Origin: an uncultured Oscillospiraceae bacterium
Lineage (GTDB): Bacteria > Bacillota > Clostridia > Oscillospirales > Oscillospiraceae
Assembly: GCA_934659475.1 (NCBI GenBank)
Contig: CAKUHX010000042.1
Location: 1-11,208 of the forward strand
Reading direction: 5' to 3'
Length of the DNA: 11,208 bases
Positions within the stretch are counted from its first letter, which is position 1. Each line of letters begins with the position of its first letter. A program made the position numbers and the translations under genes. The notes below the pieces were generated by a model. It saw nothing but the letters and a program-made list of their open reading frames with translations, had not been told where the DNA came from and searched no databases. Of the stretch, positions 6,894-11,208 are shown piece by piece.

Positions 6894-7601
6894 ATGGAGG
6901 AGACTTGGGCCAGACAGGAGCAGAACGGGGAAGAAGAGCAGCATGAACAGTCCATCGTGGACTTTGGCTCTACGCAGGTGGAGACCAGCCGGGGGACGGT
7001 GCACATCCTGACCATCGTGGGCCAGGTGGAGGGGCATCAGATCCTGCCGCCCACGACCAAGAGCACTAAGTATGAACACGTCATGCCCCTGCTGGCCACA
7101 GTGGAGGAGAGCGACCAGGTGGATGGCCTGCTGATCCTGCTGAACACCGTGGGCGGCGATATCGAGGCGGGGCTGGGCATCGCGGAGCTGATCGCCAGCA
7201 GGTCAAAGCCCACGGTGTCCCTGGTGCTGGGGGGCGGGCACTCCATCGGGGTGCCTCTGGCGGTGTCGGCCAAGCGGTCGTTTATCGCGCCGTCGGCGGC
7301 CATGACCATCCATCCCGTGCGGCTGAACGGGCTGGTGATCGGGGTGCCCCAGACCTTCTACTATTTTGAGCGCATCCAGGAGCGGATCACCCAATTTGTA
7401 ACGGCCAACAGTCATATAAAGCGTGAGACCTTTACAAAGCTGATGCTGCGCACCGGAGAGCTGGCCGCCGATGTGGGCAGCGTGATCTACGGCGAGGAGG
7501 CAGTAGAATTGGGCCTGATCGACCAGATCGGCGGGCTGTCTGACGCGCTGGCGTGTCTGCATGAGATGATAGGGGAGAAGAAGGCGGCGCCGCGGGACTG
7601 A
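6894..7601 (+). CDS. tepA: ClpP-like serine protease, TepA type
   Basis: ClpP/crotonase-fold protein of 235 aa, cytoplasmic, with no signal peptide. The core has LLILLNTVGGDIEAGLGIAE, which matches the ClpP strand and oxyanion GG region. The nucleophile motif GGGHSIGVPLAVS places the serine at S117. IHPVR carries the likely catalytic histidine H140. A conserved C-terminal part follows (GELAADVGSVIYGEEAVELG, then IDQIGG). The N-terminus (1-25) is glutamate-rich and unlike ClpP. The pattern fits TepA (B. subtilis YmfB, 'translocation-enhancing protein'), a ClpP relative whose substrate is poorly defined, rather than housekeeping ClpP. In Bacillus tepA lies close to spoIIIE, and here a FtsK/SpoIIIE gene lies two genes downstream, which supports the call. 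Start ATG6894 has GGAGGG (6881-6886) at a 7-base spacing. The open frame extends upstream to a TTG inside the tyrS terminator T-run, which is not a credible start. Confidence 0.88.
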   Translation: MEETWARQEQNGEEEQHEQSIVDFGSTQVETSRGTVHILTIVGQVEGHQILPPTTKSTKYEHVMPLLATVEESDQVDGLLILLNTVGGDIEAGLGIAELIASRSKPTVSLVLGGGHSIGVPLAVSAKRSFIAPSAAMTIHPVRLNGLVIGVPQTFYYFERIQERITQFVTANSHIKRETFTKLMLRTGELAADVGSVIYGEEAVELGLIDQIGGLSDALACLHEMIGEKKAAPRD

Positions 7602-7613
7602 ATGGTGCGGGAT

Positions 7614-7642
7614 GGGCGTGCCGGCCAAAGGCTGGCACGCCC
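7614..7642 (+). repeat. 13-bp hairpin after tepA without T-run
   Basis: The arms 7614-7626 and 7630-7642 pair over 13 bases with a single G-T wobble and an AAA loop, starting 12 bases after the tepA stop. No T-run follows on either strand. It could be a non-canonical terminator or a stabiliser of the 3' end of the tepA mRNA. Confidence 0.6.
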
Positions 7643-7718
7643 GCCAGGACCGGGGGAGTGGAACATAGTTTTCATAAGGGACAGAAAAGGACTGGAATTT
7701 TTCCGGGGATCATGATAG

Positions 7719-7724
7719 TATAGT
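7719..7724 (+). promoter_or_regulatory. Possible -10 element of the uppP promoter
   Basis: TATAGT (7719-7724) matches the -10 consensus at five of six positions in a locally AT-rich stretch, 36 bases before uppP. No convincing -35 lies 16-18 bases upstream, so the element is tentative. The rest of the 159-base tepA-uppP gap holds the 13-bp hairpin and the uppP ribosome-binding site. Confidence 0.35.
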
Positions 7725-7760
7725 AAGCGTGATCTTATGCCATCTGGAGGTACATAGGCT

Positions 7761-8603
7761 ATGACCTATCTGATGTCTGTTGTGTTAGGTTTTTTACAGG
7801 GGGTGGCGGAGTTCCTTCCCATCTCCAGCTCCGGGCACCTGTCTCTGTTCCAGCACTTTTTCGGCATGGCAGAGCCGGATAACCTGTTCAACATCCTGCT
7901 GCACTTCGCAACGCTCATCGCCGTGTGCGTCTATTATTTTCAGGACGTGCTGGAGATGATCTTAGAGTTCTTCCGGGGGATCGCCGCCCTGTTTTCCAGA
8001 ACTCCCGCCCGGGGGAACCCGCCGGAGGCCAGACGGCTGGTGCTGCTGGTGATCGTGGGCACCCTGCCCCTGTTCGCTGTTCTGCCCTTTGACGACAGGA
8101 TTGAGGCATTGGGGGCCAGCCCGGTATTTGTCAGCTGCGCTCTGCTGGTGACCGGGTGCATCCTGTTCCTGTCCGACAAATACGGCGGCGGACGCAAGAC
8201 CGCCAAGAACGCCACCCTGAAGGACGCGCTGCTGGTGGGCGTGGCCCAGGGCTTTGCCACGGTGCCCGGCCTGTCCCGCTCCGGCTGCACCATCTCCGCC
8301 GGAATGGCCCTTGGCTTTCAGCGGAAGTTTGCCGTGCGGTACTCCTTCCTGCTGTCCCTGCCCGCCGTGTTTGGGGCCACCCTGCTGAAGGTCATCAAAA
8401 CGGTGAAGTCGGCCGAACCTCTGGCGGAGGGCATCCTGCCCAAATACCTGCTGGGCATGGCTGTTGCCGGAGTGGTGGGATATTTCTCCATCCGGCTGGT
8501 GGATACGCTGGCCGCAAAGGGCAAGTTCGGGGCCTTCGCCTGGTACTGCTGGATCGCCGGCGCTGTCTTCCTGGTACTCAGCCTTAGTGGCTGGACACTG
8601 TAA
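7761..8603 (+). CDS. uppP: Undecaprenyl-diphosphatase (UppP/BacA)
   Basis: Integral membrane phosphatase of 280 aa that converts undecaprenyl pyrophosphate to undecaprenyl phosphate. This recycles the lipid carrier for peptidoglycan and other wall polymers and contributes to bacitracin resistance. The first signature, FLQGVAEFLPISSSGHLS, contains the Q13xxxE17 pair and H26. The second, PGLSRSGCTISAGMALG, contains S172, R173 and S174. These are the two conserved BacA motifs that build the active site. Multiple hydrophobic helices span the protein, and the length is typical. Start ATG7761 is preceded by GGAGG (7746-7750) at a 10-base spacing. Only 33 bases separate its stop from the FtsK gene, so the two are probably co-transcribed. 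Confidence 0.97.
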   Translation: MTYLMSVVLGFLQGVAEFLPISSSGHLSLFQHFFGMAEPDNLFNILLHFATLIAVCVYYFQDVLEMILEFFRGIAALFSRTPARGNPPEARRLVLLVIVGTLPLFAVLPFDDRIEALGASPVFVSCALLVTGCILFLSDKYGGGRKTAKNATLKDALLVGVAQGFATVPGLSRSGCTISAGMALGFQRKFAVRYSFLLSLPAVFGATLLKVIKTVKSAEPLAEGILPKYLLGMAVAGVVGYFSIRLVDTLAAKGKFGAFAWYCWIAGAVFLVLSLSGWTL

Positions 8604-8636
8604 AGTTTAACTCCTTTATAAGCGAGGTCTGTAATT

Positions 8637-11208
8637 ATGGCAACCACACAAAAGCGCTCCGGCGGCAGCCGGGCCACTTCTTCCAGAGGGGGGACCCAGA
8701 CAAAGCGGTCTGGCGGCACCGGCGGCCGGGGGAGCAAAAAGAATGCGCCAAAGCCCATGCGGCGGGAGATCGGGGCGGGGGTGTGTCTTCTGCTGGCCGT
8801 CTGCTGCGGCCTTGGCTATCTGCAGATGCAGGCGCTGTTCATCGACTTTTTCTGCGGACTGATGAAGGGCCTGCTGGGCTACGGATTCTGGCTGCTGTGT
8901 CCCTGCCTGCTGCTGGCCTCCTTCATTCTGGCCTTTCACCGGGGCCGCCCGGTGCTGCTGCGCCTGTGCTGCGCCCTGCTGATGCCAGTGACCTTTGGGT
9001 GCATCATCCACGGCTTTCACGGCCAGCTGCTGCCCTGGGACAAGGAACTGCTGTCCGCCCTGTGGAACAGCGGAGAGCAGCTGAAGTCCGGCGGTGTGCT
9101 GGGCGGTCTGCTGGGGCAGAGCCTGGTGGCGCTGTTTACCTCTCTGGGCAGTACGATCCTGTCCGCGCTGGCCTTTGCCCTGATGGCCCTGGGGGCCTTT
9201 GACCGCTCGCTGGCGGATGTGGCCGGCTGGATCTTTGACCGGCCCCGGTATGAGTATGAGGAGGAGCCGGAGCCCCCCGCCAGAGCGGCCCGGCGGGAGG
9301 AGCGCCAGCCAGCCCCCGCGGAACGGCGCAAGGCGGCCATTGACATCCCCATGGACGATGGAGAGGGCGGCCCCGTACAGCCGGAGCCCGCTGCCCCCCA
9401 AAAGAAAAAGAGCTTCTTTGACCGCACGCCCCGGGTGCTCTCACCTGACCAGCTGCTGACCGGGAAAAGGGAGCAGCCGAACGCCGCGGCTGAGCAGCAG
9501 CCGCAAGGCCCGGAGCCGCCCCACAGTCCTGTGCGCCCGGAGCCGGTACCCGAACCGGTCCCCACAGTGCCCGGGCCTGTGGTGCCGCCGGAGCCTGTCC
9601 CGGTGCCGGAGACACCCCCGCAGCCCCGTCAGATCCCCGTTCAGCCCCCGGCGCCGGAGCAGCCCATGGCGGCCCCGCCTCAGCCGGGAAAGCTCACCCA
9701 GCAGGAGAGCGCTCAGCTGGCTCAGGAGATCGCCCGTGACATCCAGCAGGGGGCGGGGGAGGAGCGGCCCTATGAATACCCGCCCCTGTCCCTGCTGAAC
9801 CAGAGCGCCGGGGGGATCGGCGGAGACGTGCTGGCAGAGCTGGACGCCAACAAGCGCCGCCTGTCGGACACCATCCACTCCTTCGGCATCGACGCCAGCA
9901 TCGTCAACGTTACCCGGGGCCCCTCGGTCACCCGGTATGAGCTGGAGCTGGACCAGGGGGTGCGCCTGAATAAGCTGACCAATCTGGCGGACGACATCGC
10001 CCTGGCCCTTGGGGCCTCCGGCGTGCGCATCGCCCCGATCCCCGATCAGATCTCCATGGTGGGCATCGAGGTGCCCAACAAGCTGGTCTCTCCCGTAAAT
10101 ATCTACGAGGTGCTGTCCTCCAAGAATTTCCAGGATAGCCCGTCCAAGGTCTCCTTCGCTGTGGGCAAGGACATCGGCGGCAACTGCATCGTGGGCAATA
10201 TCGCCAAGCTGCCCCACCTGCTGATCGCCGGCACCACCGGGTCCGGTAAGTCGGTGTGCACCAACTCCCTGATCATCTCTCTGCTGTATAAGGCCACGCC
10301 GGAGGAGGTCCGCCTGATCATGGTGGACCCCAAGATGGTGGAGCTGGGCATCTATAACGGCATCCCCCACCTGCTGATCCCCGTGGTCACCGACCCCAAG
10401 AAAGCGGCCGGGGCCCTGCAGTGGGCGGTGACAGAGATGATGAAGCGCTACCGCACCTTCGCCGAGGTGGGGGTGCGCGACCTGGCTTCTTACAACAAGA
10501 AGGCGGCTCAGACCGAGGGCATGGAGAAGATGCCCCAGATCGTGGTCATCATCGACGAGCTGGCCGACCTGATGCTGGTGGCCGCCAAAGAGGTGGAGGA
10601 GTCCATCTGCCGGGTGGCCCAGATGGGCCGCGCCAGCGGCATGCACCTGGTGATCGCTACCCAGCGGCCCTCCGCCGACGTGATCACCGGCCTGATGAAG
10701 GCCAATATCCCCAGCCGCATCGCCTTTGCTGTGGCCTCCGCCATGGAGTCCCGCATCATTCTGGACACCATGGGTGCGGAGAAGCTGGTCGGCCGGGGCG
10801 ACATGCTGTTTTTCCCTCTGGGCATGGGTAAGCCCACCCGGGTGCAGGGCTGCTTCATCTCCGATCAGGAGGTGGCCTCGGTGGTGGAGTTCGTCAAGCG
10901 GGGCAGCACGGCCCAGTACGATGACCAGGTGCTCAGCGAGATCGAGCAGCACGCTGCCGAGAAGGACAAGAGCGCCAAGGGGGTGGGCGGCACTGCCCCC
11001 GAGGAGGTGGACAGCGAGTACGACGAGCTCATCGATGCCGCGGCCGAGGTGGTCATTGAGACGGGACAGGCCTCCGTCTCCATGCTCCAGCGCCGCTTGA
11101 AGCTGGGCTACGCCCGGGCGGCCCGGCTGGTGGACCAGCTGGAGGAGAAGGGGATCGTGGGCCCCTTTGAGGGCAGCAAGCCCCGCCAACTGCTCATCAC
11201 CAAGGATC
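8637..11208 (+). CDS. FtsK/SpoIIIE DNA translocase (partial, 3' end outside window)
   Basis: Membrane-anchored ATP-driven DNA pump that moves chromosomal DNA through the closing septum. The 857 codons present are open to the window edge. A basic Gly/Ser-rich N-terminus (1-44) precedes about four membrane helices (near 46-63, 78-100, 106-124, 163-187). A low-complexity linker follows, very rich in Pro and Glu (about 205-350, with repeated PEPVP units). The motor has an alpha region with NVTRGPSVTRYELEL, Walker A GTTGSGKS (532-539, K538) and Walker B VVIIDELADLM (D640, E641). The C-terminal gamma winged helix (about 795 on) contains QRRLKLGYARAARLVDQLEE, the DNA-sequence-reading element. The sequence ends at GSKPRQLLITKD, so probably only a few to about 15 residues are missing. 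Start ATG8637 has GAGG (8624-8627) at a 9-base spacing. FtsK (division) and SpoIIIE (sporulation) roles cannot be separated from sequence, though the tepA neighbourhood resembles that of spoIIIE. Confidence 0.96.
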   Translation, partial: MATTQKRSGGSRATSSRGGTQTKRSGGTGGRGSKKNAPKPMRREIGAGVCLLLAVCCGLGYLQMQALFIDFFCGLMKGLLGYGFWLLCPCLLLASFILAFHRGRPVLLRLCCALLMPVTFGCIIHGFHGQLLPWDKELLSALWNSGEQLKSGGVLGGLLGQSLVALFTSLGSTILSALAFALMALGAFDRSLADVAGWIFDRPRYEYEEEPEPPARAARREERQPAPAERRKAAIDIPMDDGEGGPVQPEPAAPQKKKSFFDRTPRVLSPDQLLTGKREQPNAAAEQQPQGPEPPHSPVRPEPVPEPVPTVPGPVVPPEPVPVPETPPQPRQIPVQPPAPEQPMAAPPQPGKLTQQESAQLAQEIARDIQQGAGEERPYEYPPLSLLNQSAGGIGGDVLAELDANKRRLSDTIHSFGIDASIVNVTRGPSVTRYELELDQGVRLNKLTNLADDIALALGASGVRIAPIPDQISMVGIEVPNKLVSPVNIYEVLSSKNFQDSPSKVSFAVGKDIGGNCIVGNIAKLPHLLIAGTTGSGKSVCTNSLIISLLYKATPEEVRLIMVDPKMVELGIYNGIPHLLIPVVTDPKKAAGALQWAVTEMMKRYRTFAEVGVRDLASYNKKAAQTEGMEKMPQIVVIIDELADLMLVAAKEVEESICRVAQMGRASGMHLVIATQRPSADVITGLMKANIPSRIAFAVASAMESRIILDTMGAEKLVGRGDMLFFPLGMGKPTRVQGCFISDQEVASVVEFVKRGSTAQYDDQVLSEIEQHAAEKDKSAKGVGGTAPEEVDSEYDELIDAAAEVVIETGQASVSMLQRRLKLGYARAARLVDQLEEKGIVGPFEGSKPRQLLITKD

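Noticed and set aside
8592..8622. Promoter-like TGGACA (8592-8597) and TATAAG (8617-8622) before the FtsK gene
   Set aside because: The spacing is 19 bases, and the implied transcription start near 8629 would exclude the GAGG ribosome-binding site at 8624-8627. It is more likely a chance match, with ftsK transcribed together with uppP.
9441..11189. Open frame of 582 codons on the minus strand inside the FtsK/SpoIIIE gene
   Set aside because: Antisense shadow of the translocase motor region. The peptide is H/G/L-rich without motifs, and the plus strand carries clear Walker A and B.
1..11208. Mobile elements, CRISPR array, tRNA/rRNA, defence or toxin-antitoxin system
   Set aside because: No direct repeat arrays, transposase or integrase motifs, tRNA cloverleaf sequences or toxin-antitoxin-like gene pairs were seen. 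All genes are recognisable core families with uniform composition.

Overview
The window is GC-rich and densely packed with housekeeping genes of a Gram-positive anaerobe type. The gene content and order (whiA before dnaE, a T-box-controlled tyrS, tepA near an FtsK/SpoIIIE translocase) fit Firmicutes, class Clostridia. The high GC suggests the Oscillospiraceae (Flavonifractor/Lawsonibacter-like gut bacteria). The family-level placement is inference; no rRNA gene is present to confirm it. I see no insertion sequence, prophage, CRISPR array, tRNA or rRNA, and base composition looks uniform across the genes.

Left part (1-4034): the last codons of whiA, then dnaE (DNA polymerase III alpha, 1156 aa), then a small PaaI-type hotdog thioesterase almost touching dnaE. 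All three lie on the plus strand and probably form one transcription unit. A 16-bp perfect hairpin (3999-4033) separates this unit from a convergent small GIY-YIG nuclease-domain gene on the minus strand (4036-4287).

Middle part (4288-6841): a divergent promoter region, then a complete T-box riboswitch leader (about 4412-4675). It has a clear specifier TAC (Tyr), the TGGTACC T-box element and an intrinsic terminator. It controls two translationally coupled genes: a 10-TM EamA/DMT-family permease and tyrosyl-tRNA synthetase (tyrS). A strong terminator follows tyrS. The permease as first gene of a tyrosine T-box operon makes it a candidate tyrosine or aromatic amino acid transporter. This is the most informative functional hint in the window.

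Right part (6894-11208): a ClpP-like protease of the TepA type, undecaprenyl-diphosphatase uppP, and a FtsK/SpoIIIE DNA translocase that runs off the window end. The tepA-spoIIIE neighbourhood is known from Bacillus; here uppP lies between the two. Together the window covers replication, tRNA charging with its amino-acid-sensing switch, lipid-carrier recycling for the cell wall, and chromosome segregation. I find no unmistakably new system.
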